NCBI RefSeq assembly: GCF_937876455.1
Contig: NZ_CALFIG010000184.1
Location: 1-7,580, forward strand
DNA from: an uncultured Flavobacterium sp.
GTDB taxonomy: Bacteria > Bacteroidota > Bacteroidia > Flavobacteriales > Flavobacteriaceae
Length of the DNA stretch: 7,580 bases
Reading direction: 5' to 3'
Shown here: positions 1 through 6,503 of the stretch, piece by piece
Numbering within the stretch: position 1 is the first letter of the stretch
How the letters are laid out: every line of letters starts with the position of its first letter
Notes under the pieces: generated by a model
What the model was told of the DNA's origin: nothing
What the model saw: the letters and a program-made list of their open reading frames with translations, nothing else
Databases searched by the model: none
Position numbers and translations under genes: made by a program

Positions 1-659
1 TTTTAATCTTTTTAAATTACTTATATTTTTCAAAACATTTACATATCATTTTAGCTTTTCCAAACACATTTTTTGCCGATTTAAATGCTAAAGGTAAATT
101 GGATAATTTAGCAAGTGTTACTAACGAAGTGAAATTAATGTTAGACTCTACTGCCGATCCATTTGCTGCACCTGCAAATCCTGAATCAGCTCCAGTTAAA
201 TTTGGTGCAAGTGATGTACAAGATTTAAATTGGGTCCAATTATTAAATGCATATACATGCACAGAATGCGGTCGTTGTACTTCTTCATGCCCTGCTAATA
301 ATACGGGTAAAAAATTATCACCTCGAAAAATTATGATGGATACGCGTGATAGATTAGAAGAAGTTGGAAAAAATATTGACGCAAATAAAGGCATTTTTGT
401 CCCAGACGGAAAATCACTACTCAACGATTACATTACTCCTGAAGAATTATGGGCATGTACATCGTGTAACGCTTGTGTGGAGGAATGTCCAGTAAGTATA
501 AGTCCACTTTCAATAATAATCGATATGAGACGTTATTTAGTTATGGAACAAAGTGCAGCACCGATGGAATTAAATACGGTTATGACTAATATTGAAAATA
601 ATGGTGCACCTTGGCAATACAATCAACAAGATAGATTAAATTGGGCAAACGAATCCTAA
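1..659 (+). CDS. Membrane-anchored HdrC/GlpC-like 4Fe-4S protein, C-terminal part (5' end outside window)
   Basis: The frame is open from base 3 to the TAA at 657-659, so the gene enters from the left. A TTG at 99 is not a credible start, because the residues before it (from base 18, with SKHLHI and AFPN) continue a protein. That stretch resembles the end of a NarI/HdrE-like cytochrome-b membrane domain as found in HdrD/DsrM-type proteins; the histidines at 36 and 42 are candidate heme ligands. Two ferredoxin motifs of form CxxCxxCxxxCP follow, with cysteine codons at 258, 267, 276, 288 and at 456, 465, 474, 486, giving two predicted 4Fe-4S clusters facing the cytoplasm. Family knowledge: such proteins pass electrons between a menaquinone-linked membrane part and a CCG-domain partner. 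That partner is probably the HdrB-like product at 1157-1948. Electron donor and acceptor are unknown. An ETF:quinone-type role is possible but is inference. Confidence 0.88.
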   Translation, partial: LIFLNYLYFSKHLHIILAFPNTFFADLNAKGKLDNLASVTNEVKLMLDSTADPFAAPANPESAPVKFGASDVQDLNWVQLLNAYTCTECGRCTSSCPANNTGKKLSPRKIMMDTRDRLEEVGKNIDANKGIFVPDGKSLLNDYITPEELWACTSCNACVEECPVSISPLSIIIDMRRYLVMEQSAAPMELNTVMTNIENNGAPWQYNQQDRLNWANES

Positions 660-680
660 TACACAACTAAAATACATATA

Positions 681-1130
681 ATGAAAGCAGAAGAAATCGA
701 TGGGAAATTGCAAGCCTTATCTATAAATGGAGAACAGTTAAGTCCAATTTTGCCTGAAGGAATAAAAAATTATTTAATTGATATTGATGGAACTATTTGT
801 GATGATATTCCAAATGAAGAGCCAGAAAGAATGGTAACAGCAGCCGTTTATCCTGATGCATTAGTAACACTTAATAAATGGTATGATGAAGGACATATTA
901 TTTTCTTTTTTACATCACGAACAGAAGCACACAGAGCAGTTACTGAAGCATGGTTGCAAAATCATGGGTTTAAATATCATGGTATGTTAATGGGGAAACC
1001 AAGAGGAGGTAATTACCATTGGATTGATAATCATTTAGTAAAAGCAACAAGATATAAGGGTAAATTTACTGATTTAGTAGATAAAGAAGTTACCATACAA
1101 GTTTTTGATGACGAAGAACATCAAGGATAA
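681..1130 (+). CDS. Small HAD-superfamily hydrolase (often labelled 'phosphoheptose isomerase' in Bacteroidota)
   Basis: This 149-aa protein shows the HAD motifs in order: motif I LIDIDGT with nucleophile candidates D34 and D36, motif II FFFTSR (T78/S79), a lysine in GKPRGG (K106), and a motif IV remnant WIDN with D116 followed by N117 rather than a second acid. It has no large cap insertion, so it is a minimal (C0-type) HAD fold. Predicted cytoplasmic, Mg-dependent phosphatase or nucleotidase of unknown substrate. As far as I recall, close relatives are called phosphoheptose isomerase in databases, but no SIS-domain feature is visible, so I would not carry that name over. ATG 681 is chosen because it lies 21 bases after the previous stop and the next gene follows at 26 bases. 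It sits between two iron-sulfur genes, which hints at co-expression but not at a known shared pathway. Confidence 0.82.
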   Translation: MKAEEIDGKLQALSINGEQLSPILPEGIKNYLIDIDGTICDDIPNEEPERMVTAAVYPDALVTLNKWYDEGHIIFFFTSRTEAHRAVTEAWLQNHGFKYHGMLMGKPRGGNYHWIDNHLVKATRYKGKFTDLVDKEVTIQVFDDEEHQG

Positions 1131-1156
1131 AAACTAACATATTTAAAAAATAATCT

Positions 1157-1948
1157 ATGTCTGAAAATATAATAGTACCTACTATGGCGGAAATGATGGC
1201 GCAAGGCAAACAGCCAGACGTTTTGTTTTGGGTAGGATGTTCAGGTAGTTTTGATGATAGAGCTAAAAAAATCACTAAAGCTTTTGTAAAACTTTTAAAT
1301 CGTGCTCAAGTTTCGTTTGCTGTTTTAGGCACCGAAGAAAGTTGTACAGGTGATCCTGCAAAAAGAGCTGGAAACGAATTTTTATTTCAAATGCAAGCGC
1401 TTATGAATATTGAAGTTATGAACGCTTATGAAGTAAAAAAAATAGTGACGGCTTGTCCACATTGTTTCAATACCCTTAAAAATGAGTATCCAGAATTAGG
1501 TGGAAAATATGAAGTTGTACATCATACAGCATTTTTAAAATCGTTGTTAGATGAAGGAAAATTAACTATTGAAGGTGGACAATTTAAAGGTAAAAAAATT
1601 ACTTTCCATGATCCTTGTTACTTAGGAAGAGCAAACAACATCTATGAAGCACCAAGAGAATTAATTCAAAAATTAGACGCAGAATTAGTTGAAATGAAAC
1701 GTTCACGTGCAAATGGACTTTGTTGTGGAGCAGGTGGTGCTCAAATGTTTAAAGAACCTGAAAAAGGAAATAAAGACATCAATATAGAACGAACTGAAGA
1801 TGCCTTAGCTACTAAAGCAGAAATAATTGCAGCGGGTTGTCCATTTTGTAATACAATGCTAACCGATGGAGTAAAGCATACACATAACGAAGATAAAGCA
1901 CAAGTCTTTGATATCGCGGAATTAATTGCTAACGCACAAGATTTATAA
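1157..1948 (+). CDS. HdrB-like (Fe-S)-binding protein with two cysteine-rich CCG domains
   Basis: A 263-aa soluble protein with two cysteine-rich (CCG, formerly DUF224) domains. The second is complete: C154 in HDPCYLGR, C189-C190 in LCCGAGG, and C228/C231 in GCPFC. The first has C28, C63 and C100/C103 (ACPHC) but carries Thr64 where the second cysteine of a CC pair would be, so only the C-terminal half has the full motif. In HdrB/HdrD the CCG motifs hold non-cubane 4Fe-4S clusters at the catalytic site. Related proteins include GlpC, glycolate oxidase GlcF and LutA. There is no methanogenesis here, so heterodisulfide reduction as such is unlikely; quinone-linked oxidation of an organic substrate or of ETF is the more likely role, by inference. 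The probable partner is the 4Fe-4S protein ending at 659, one gene upstream. ATG 1157 is preceded only by A-rich sequence, as usual in this phylum. Its stop is one base from the next ATG. Confidence 0.87.
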   Translation: MSENIIVPTMAEMMAQGKQPDVLFWVGCSGSFDDRAKKITKAFVKLLNRAQVSFAVLGTEESCTGDPAKRAGNEFLFQMQALMNIEVMNAYEVKKIVTACPHCFNTLKNEYPELGGKYEVVHHTAFLKSLLDEGKLTIEGGQFKGKKITFHDPCYLGRANNIYEAPRELIQKLDAELVEMKRSRANGLCCGAGGAQMFKEPEKGNKDINIERTEDALATKAEIIAAGCPFCNTMLTDGVKHTHNEDKAQVFDIAELIANAQDL

Positions 1949-1949
1949 T

Positions 1950-2594
1950 ATGTTAAAAAATATAATTTTGTTTCTATTATTGCCCACCATGATGTTTGGA
2001 CAAACTTACATGGATAAAGTAAGTAAAGAAACTTGTGAATGTATCAATAAGAAAAATATTGATCTTAAATCATCAGATGTAGATAAATTACAAGTCGAAT
2101 TAGGTTTATGTATTATGCAATCCTATACGAAATTTTCAAATGAATTTCCAAAGAATAAGAAATTAGATTTTTCAGATTCAAAACAAATGGAGGCTTTTGG
2201 AATGGAAGTTGGAATGAAAATGATTAAAGATTGTCCAGATATCATTTTAACATTAGGCAAAAGCTATAGAAAAAACACATTTAATGATGAGTCTGATGAA
2301 GAAGTCGTAGTTGATACAGCGTATGTTGAAGAACCTGATGATGACATAAAAATTACAGGTGTTTATCAAGGATCTAAAACAGATGGATTCTATTATATAA
2401 CAGTAAAAGAACCGTCTGGAAAGATAAATTTAATTGCATTGATTAATAATTTTGAAAATTCATTTTTAATTTTAGACCAAGTGTTAAAGCAAAATGATAA
2501 AGTAGAAGTTTCTTATTTTGATGCGGAACTATTTGATGTGAAATTAAATCGATTTGTAACTGTAAAAGTAATTTCAGATATAAAAAAAATATAA
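1950..2594 (+). CDS. Secreted or periplasmic protein of unknown function, four cysteines in the N-terminal half
   Basis: I do not recognise a named family. ATG 1950 follows the previous stop after one base (TAA-T-ATG) and gives 214 aa starting with a clear signal peptide: K3, a hydrophobic core at residues 4-16, and probable cleavage before Q18 (FGQ). An upstream TTG at 1926 would bury that signal and is rejected. The mature N-terminal half is mostly helical in character and has C29 and C31 (TCECI), C54 and C95, spacing that would suit disulfides in the periplasm. An acidic linker rich in D, E and V (about 110-131) leads to a C-terminal stretch (132-214) of alternating hydrophobic residues, compatible with a small beta-barrel. 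No lipobox cysteine is seen right after the signal. Overlap of its stop with the next ATG suggests translational coupling. A real gene, function unknown. Confidence 0.8.
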   Translation: MLKNIILFLLLPTMMFGQTYMDKVSKETCECINKKNIDLKSSDVDKLQVELGLCIMQSYTKFSNEFPKNKKLDFSDSKQMEAFGMEVGMKMIKDCPDIILTLGKSYRKNTFNDESDEEVVVDTAYVEEPDDDIKITGVYQGSKTDGFYYITVKEPSGKINLIALINNFENSFLILDQVLKQNDKVEVSYFDAELFDVKLNRFVTVKVISDIKKI

Positions 2595-3076
2595 TGTATA
2601 TACCTTTTGAAGAATTACCCGAAGACGCAAAGATTTGGATTTATCAATCTAATAGAAAACTAACTGATGATGAAGTAGAGAGTATTACTTCTAAATGTCA
2701 AGATTTTATAGAAAATTGGGCTGCACACGGCACTTCTTTAGCGGCTTCTTTTGTAATTAAGTATAATAGATTCATAATCTTTGCTGTAAATCAAGAAGTT
2801 CAACAAGCTACAGGGTGTTCTATTGATGCTTCTGTTCATTTTATTCAACAGCTAGAGCAAAAATTTGCCATAGAGTTATTAGATAAAATGAATGTAACGT
2901 ATAGAAGTGGCGAACATATAGCGCATAAATCATTACTAGATTTTAAAAAAATGGCAAAAGAAAAAGCCGTTTCCGAACATACGATTGTGTTTAATAATTT
3001 GGTAAATACAAAAGGCGAATGGGAAGAATTTTGGGAAGTGCCAGCAAGCGAAAGTTGGCACAGTAGATTTTTCTAA
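2594..3076 (+). CDS. Conserved 160-aa cytoplasmic protein (commonly mislabelled 'ABC transporter ATPase')
   Basis: The start overlaps the previous stop by one base (TAATG), typical of coupled translation. The 160-aa product begins MYIPFEELPEDAKIWIYQ, contains an NWAAHG segment near residue 42, a GCSIDASVHFIQ segment near residue 80, and ends SWHSRFF. From memory, this matches a protein found widely in Flavobacteriia under the name 'ABC transporter ATPase'. I see no Walker A (GxxxxGKS/T), no Walker B and no LSGGQ signature, so that name is not supported. There is no signal peptide or membrane segment, so it is probably cytoplasmic. It is the last gene before the terminator at 3095-3130. Function unknown; family recognition is moderate to good. 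Confidence 0.82.
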   Translation: MYIPFEELPEDAKIWIYQSNRKLTDDEVESITSKCQDFIENWAAHGTSLAASFVIKYNRFIIFAVNQEVQQATGCSIDASVHFIQQLEQKFAIELLDKMNVTYRSGEHIAHKSLLDFKKMAKEKAVSEHTIVFNNLVNTKGEWEEFWEVPASESWHSRFF

Positions 3077-3086
3077 AAAAAATACT

Positions 3087-3094
3087 TAACTTTG
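3087..3094 (+). promoter_or_regulatory. Putative Bacteroidota -7 promoter element (TAnnTTTG) for the right-hand operon
   Basis: TAACTTTG at 3087-3094 matches the Bacteroidota housekeeping -7 consensus TAnnTTTG exactly. A good -33 TTTG is not visible at the usual distance: only a T run at about 3068-3072 is there, and TTGG at 3055-3058 is too far away. The transcription start would fall near 3100, giving a leader of about 50 bases before ATG 3150. The element directly abuts the left arm of the terminator hairpin. Position and match are seen; promoter function is inferred. Confidence 0.5.
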
Positions 3095-3130
3095 AAATCA
3101 TCAAGAGTAAATTGCTTTTGATGATTTTTT
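3095..3130 (+). terminator. Rho-independent terminator after the five-gene left block
   Basis: AAATCATCAA at 3095-3104 pairs perfectly with TTGATGATTT at 3118-3127. The inner bases 3105-3109 can extend the stem through G-T, A-T, G-C, G-T and A-T pairs with 3113-3117, leaving a three-base loop. Six T residues run from 3125 to 3130. It begins 19 bases after the stop of the 160-aa protein gene and is the only strong hairpin-plus-T-run I found in the window. The stem is AT-rich, in keeping with the genome. Confidence 0.8.
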
Positions 3131-3149
3131 ATTTACTAATACAACACGA

Positions 3150-6041
3150 ATGAAACGCCTATATATATTATTTTTTTTAGTATTAATTCAATTTGTTTTT
3201 TCACAAACTAACAAGAAAATACAACCAGAACCTGTTTGGGTTGATAGCATATATAACTCACTAACATTTGATGAAAAAGTAGGACAATTATTTATGGTTG
3301 CTGCTTATTCAAACAAAAATGAAATCCATGCTCAAGACTTAGAAAAATTAATTAGTCAATATAAAATTGGAGGGTTAATTTTTTTTCAAGGTGGTCCCGT
3401 AAGACAAGCCAAATTAACCAATAGATTTCAATCTCAATCAAAAGTTCCTTTACTTATTGGTAATGATGCCGAATGGGGTTTTAGCATGCGTTTAGATTCT
3501 ACTATAAAATATCCGTGGAACATGACACTTGGAGCTGTTCAAGATATGAAACTGATAGAAAAAATGGGAATGCAAATGGCTAAACAAGCGAAAAAGTTAG
3601 GCGTGCATTTTACATTTGGTCCTGTAGTAGATATTAATACAAATCCTAGTAATCCAATTATAGGAAATCGTTCATTTGGTGAAGATAAAGAAAATGTTAC
3701 CAAACGGGCACTCGCTTACATGAAAGGTTTACAAGAGAATGGTGTTTTTGCAACCGCCAAACATTTTCCAGGTCATGGCGATACCGAAACCGATTCGCAC
3801 CATACCTTACCTGTAGTTAAATTTGATAAAGCCCGATTAGATGATGTTGAATTGTACCCCTATAAAGAACTCATTAAAAATGGTTTGGCCAGTGTAATGG
3901 TGGCGCACTTAAATGTGCCAAGTATAGAACCGCGCGAAGGGTATCCTACTTCTTTATCTTATCATGTAGTAACAGATATTCTTAAAAATGAACTAAAATT
4001 TGAAGGGCTTATTTTTACAGATGCACTAAATATGAAGGGTGCTAGTAATTTTAAACAGCCAGGAGATATTGATTTAGAAGCATTTCTTGCAGGAAATGAC
4101 GTCATGTTGTTTGCTGAAAATGTACCTAAAGCGATAGAAAAATTTAATCAAGCGTATCAAGCTAATGTTTTTTCAGAAGAGCGTTTAGCGCATTCGGTAA
4201 AGAAAATATTAACCTATAAATACAGAGCGGGCTTACATAATTATAAGGCTATTGATTTAGTAAACTTATATTCAGATTTAAATGATGTTTCTTATGAAGC
4301 ATTGAACTATCAATTATTTGAAAATGCAGTTACAGTATTAAAAAATGAATCAAAAATTATTCCTATTCATAAATTAGAAAAAGAGAAAATCGCTTATGTA
4401 AAATTAGGCGATGGTGCTAATGATACTTTTTTAACTAAATTAAAAGAATATGCTTCAGTTACAGAAATTACTGCCTTTGATTTAGATACAGCCTTATTAG
4501 ATTTAGCAAATTATTCTAAAGTAATTATTGGTTATCATAAACCAGATGGAGCATGGCGAAAAAATGAACTTACTTTTAGAGAACTCAATTGGATTGATAA
4601 AATTTCTAAGGAAAATGAAACTATTTTAGCCTTTTTTACTAAGCCCTATTCCTTATTAAAATTTCCAAATTTTCACCATACAGAAACAGTTATTCAGGCG
4701 TATCAAAATACAGATATGGTGCAAACCATAGTTGCCGAAATTATTTTTGGAGCCAAAACCGCTAAAGGTAAATTACCCGTTTCTATTAAAGATAATTTCT
4801 TAGTTAACGAAGGAATTGTAATCCATGAAATTAAACGATTAGGATATAATTTACCCGAAAATGTAGGCATGGATTCAAAAAAATTAGCACAAATTGAAAC
4901 CCTTGCTAATTATGCTATCGCTCAGAAAACGACGCCTGGCTTACAGGTACTTGTCGCTAGAAAAGGACAAATAATTTATCATAAATCATTTGGTTACCAT
5001 ACGTATGATACAATTCAAAAGGTTAAAAATTCTGATATATATGATGTGGCTTCTCTAACAAAAGTATTAGCTACATTACCTGTATTCATGAAACAATATG
5101 ATAAAAAAAGAATAAGTTTTGATACTCGTTTATGTGAAATGTTACCTCGGTTTGAAAATACAAATAAAGCGGATGCAACTGTTTTAGATATGTTAACTCA
5201 TCAAGCTAGATTTCAACCTTGGATTCCTTTTTATAAAGCAACATTAGATTCTTTAAAAAGACCTGATTCATTATATTATAGAACAAGTTATTCTGAAGAA
5301 TTTCCGACAAAAGTGGCATGGAATTTATATATAAGAAAAGCGTATAATGATACGATACTTAATTTAATTGCGAAATCACCCTTATTGCCTTTAAAACAAT
5401 ATAAATACAGTGATTTTTCATTTATCCTTTTGAAGGAATATTTAGAACACGCATTACATAAAAAATTAGATGTACTTGCAGATGAAAATTTTTATTCTTC
5501 ATTAGGTGCAACAACCATGACGTATAATCCTTTACAAAAATTTGAAGTTACTCGAATAGCACCAACAGAAATTGACACCTATTTTAGATACCAAACCCTT
5601 CAAGGGTACGTTCATGATATGGCGGCAGCAATGCAAGGTGGGGTTAGTGGGCATGCAGGTCTTTTTTCAAGTGCTATCGATGTAGCAAAAATGATGCAGC
5701 TTTATTTACAGAAAGGAACCTATGGTGATCAGGACTATTTTTCTGAAAAAACCTTTAATGATTTTAATACGTGCTACTTTTGTAAAGATGGCAATAGAAG
5801 AGGCGTAGGCTTTGATAAACCACAATTAGGTAACGAAGGTCCCACTTGCGGTTGTGTATCCATGACAAGTTTTGGGCATACAGGTTTTACAGGAACTATG
5901 GCTTGGGCAGACCCAGAAAAAGAAATTGTGTATGTTTTTTTATCTAATAGAACATTTCCAAATGCAGATGTGAACAAGTTATCTAAATTAAGCATTAGAG
6001 AAAAAATTCAACAAATTATATACGAATCAATTATTGAATAA
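3150..6041 (+). CDS. Exported GH3 beta-N-acetylhexosaminidase (NagZ-like) fused to a serine beta-lactamase-like domain
   Basis: A 963-aa, two-enzyme protein. A signal peptide (K2, R3, hydrophobic 4-17, cleavage near FSQ19) sends it to the periplasm or outer envelope. Residues about 35-370 form a GH3 TIM barrel with the NagZ signature KHFPGHGDT (204-212), the D215-S-H217 general acid/base dyad that sets NagZ enzymes apart, and nucleophile D291 in IFTDALNM. Residues about 390-565 look like the GH3 second domain. Residues about 575-955 resemble class C beta-lactamases/DD-peptidases/esterases: S635-x-x-K638 (ASLTK), Y753-S-D755 in the Y-x-N position, and H910-T-G912 as the third motif. The likely role is turnover of peptidoglycan or other GlcNAc-containing glycans; whether the second half cuts peptides, esters or nothing is open. 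Cysteines 875, 878, 900 and 902 cluster just before the HTG motif. As far as I recall, proteins of this length and layout are common in Flavobacteriaceae. First gene of the right-hand operon; its stop is one base from the next ATG. Confidence 0.92.
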   Translation: MKRLYILFFLVLIQFVFSQTNKKIQPEPVWVDSIYNSLTFDEKVGQLFMVAAYSNKNEIHAQDLEKLISQYKIGGLIFFQGGPVRQAKLTNRFQSQSKVPLLIGNDAEWGFSMRLDSTIKYPWNMTLGAVQDMKLIEKMGMQMAKQAKKLGVHFTFGPVVDINTNPSNPIIGNRSFGEDKENVTKRALAYMKGLQENGVFATAKHFPGHGDTETDSHHTLPVVKFDKARLDDVELYPYKELIKNGLASVMVAHLNVPSIEPREGYPTSLSYHVVTDILKNELKFEGLIFTDALNMKGASNFKQPGDIDLEAFLAGNDVMLFAENVPKAIEKFNQAYQANVFSEERLAHSVKKILTYKYRAGLHNYKAIDLVNLYSDLNDVSYEALNYQLFENAVTVLKNESKIIPIHKLEKEKIAYVKLGDGANDTFLTKLKEYASVTEITAFDLDTALLDLANYSKVIIGYHKPDGAWRKNELTFRELNWIDKISKENETILAFFTKPYSLLKFPNFHHTETVIQAYQNTDMVQTIVAEIIFGAKTAKGKLPVSIKDNFLVNEGIVIHEIKRLGYNLPENVGMDSKKLAQIETLANYAIAQKTTPGLQVLVARKGQIIYHKSFGYHTYDTIQKVKNSDIYDVASLTKVLATLPVFMKQYDKKRISFDTRLCEMLPRFENTNKADATVLDMLTHQARFQPWIPFYKATLDSLKRPDSLYYRTSYSEEFPTKVAWNLYIRKAYNDTILNLIAKSPLLPLKQYKYSDFSFILLKEYLEHALHKKLDVLADENFYSSLGATTMTYNPLQKFEVTRIAPTEIDTYFRYQTLQGYVHDMAAAMQGGVSGHAGLFSSAIDVAKMMQLYLQKGTYGDQDYFSEKTFNDFNTCYFCKDGNRRGVGFDKPQLGNEGPTCGCVSMTSFGHTGFTGTMAWADPEKEIVYVFLSNRTFPNADVNKLSKLSIREKIQQIIYESIIE

Positions 6042-6042
6042 T

Positions 6043-6498
6043 ATGACATCAAATGCAACTACAGTTGAAGAATATATAGCTTCTGTACCAGAAGAGAGAC
6101 GTCCTTTTATTGAAAATATTAGAAAGGTTATAATAGAAAATTTGCCTGAAGGTTTTGAAGAAGGAATGAGCTATGGTATGATAGGGTATTATGTGCCACA
6201 TAGTATTTATCCCAATGGGTATCATTGTAACCCTAAATTACCGTTGCCATTTATGACATTTGCTTCACAAAAAAACAGCATTAATTTTTACCACATGTCC
6301 ATGTATATGGATAAAGATTTGTATGATTGGTTTGTGGCTGAATATCCAACTTATTCCAAGCAAAAATTAGACATGGGTAAAAGCTGTGTCCGTTTTAAAA
6401 AATTGGAAGAAATACCTCTTGAATTACTTGGTAAATTAGTAAAAAAAGTAAGTGTCGCTGATTGGATTGCTCAATACGAAAAAGCACTAAAAAAATAA
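6043..6498 (+). CDS. DUF1801 (YdhG/YobT-like) protein
   Basis: A 151-aa protein taken from ATG 6043, one base after the previous stop (TAA-T-ATG); a TTG at 6034 would overlap the fusion enzyme and add only three residues. It begins with the DUF1801 pattern: EEYIASVPEERRPF, then a helix with IRKVIIENLP, followed by EEGMSYGMIGYYVP. The middle has FASQKNSINFYHM and the end has a conserved-looking KSCVRFKKLEEIPLELL helix. There is no signal peptide, so it is cytoplasmic. DUF1801 includes Bacillus YdhG/Fra, proposed as a frataxin-like iron chaperone, but most members are uncharacterised and I would not assign that role here. It is placed between the envelope glycosidase and bshA in one tight operon (5 bases to the next ATG). 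Confidence 0.85.
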   Translation: MTSNATTVEEYIASVPEERRPFIENIRKVIIENLPEGFEEGMSYGMIGYYVPHSIYPNGYHCNPKLPLPFMTFASQKNSINFYHMSMYMDKDLYDWFVAEYPTYSKQKLDMGKSCVRFKKLEEIPLELLGKLVKKVSVADWIAQYEKALKK

Positions 6499-6503
6499 AG
6501 AAA

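Noticed and set aside
99..101. TTG as the start of the 4Fe-4S protein
   Set aside because: The same frame stays open to base 3 and encodes family-like residues (SKHLHI, AFPN), so this is an internal leucine codon.
17..424. Open frame on the - strand opposite the 4Fe-4S protein gene
   Set aside because: It lies wholly antisense to a frame with two intact ferredoxin motifs and has no recognisable domain; low-complexity Ser/Asn/Leu composition fits a shadow.
1090..1275. Open frame on the - strand across the HAD/HdrB junction
   Set aside because: Overlaps two well-supported + strand genes and lacks any motif of its own.
3055..3058. TTGG as a -33 box for the promoter at 3087
   Set aside because: The spacer to the -7 element would be 28 bases, well beyond the usual 19-21 or so.
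5052..5063. Serine-hydrolase domain read as an antibiotic-resistance beta-lactamase
   Set aside because: The SxxK fold is shared with peptidases and esterases, the Y-x-N motif is Y-S-D, and it is fused to a cell-wall glycosidase; resistance is not supported.
5774..5995. Open frame on the - strand inside the GH3 fusion gene
   Set aside because: Antisense to the conserved HTG region of the serine-hydrolase domain; no promoter or family resemblance.
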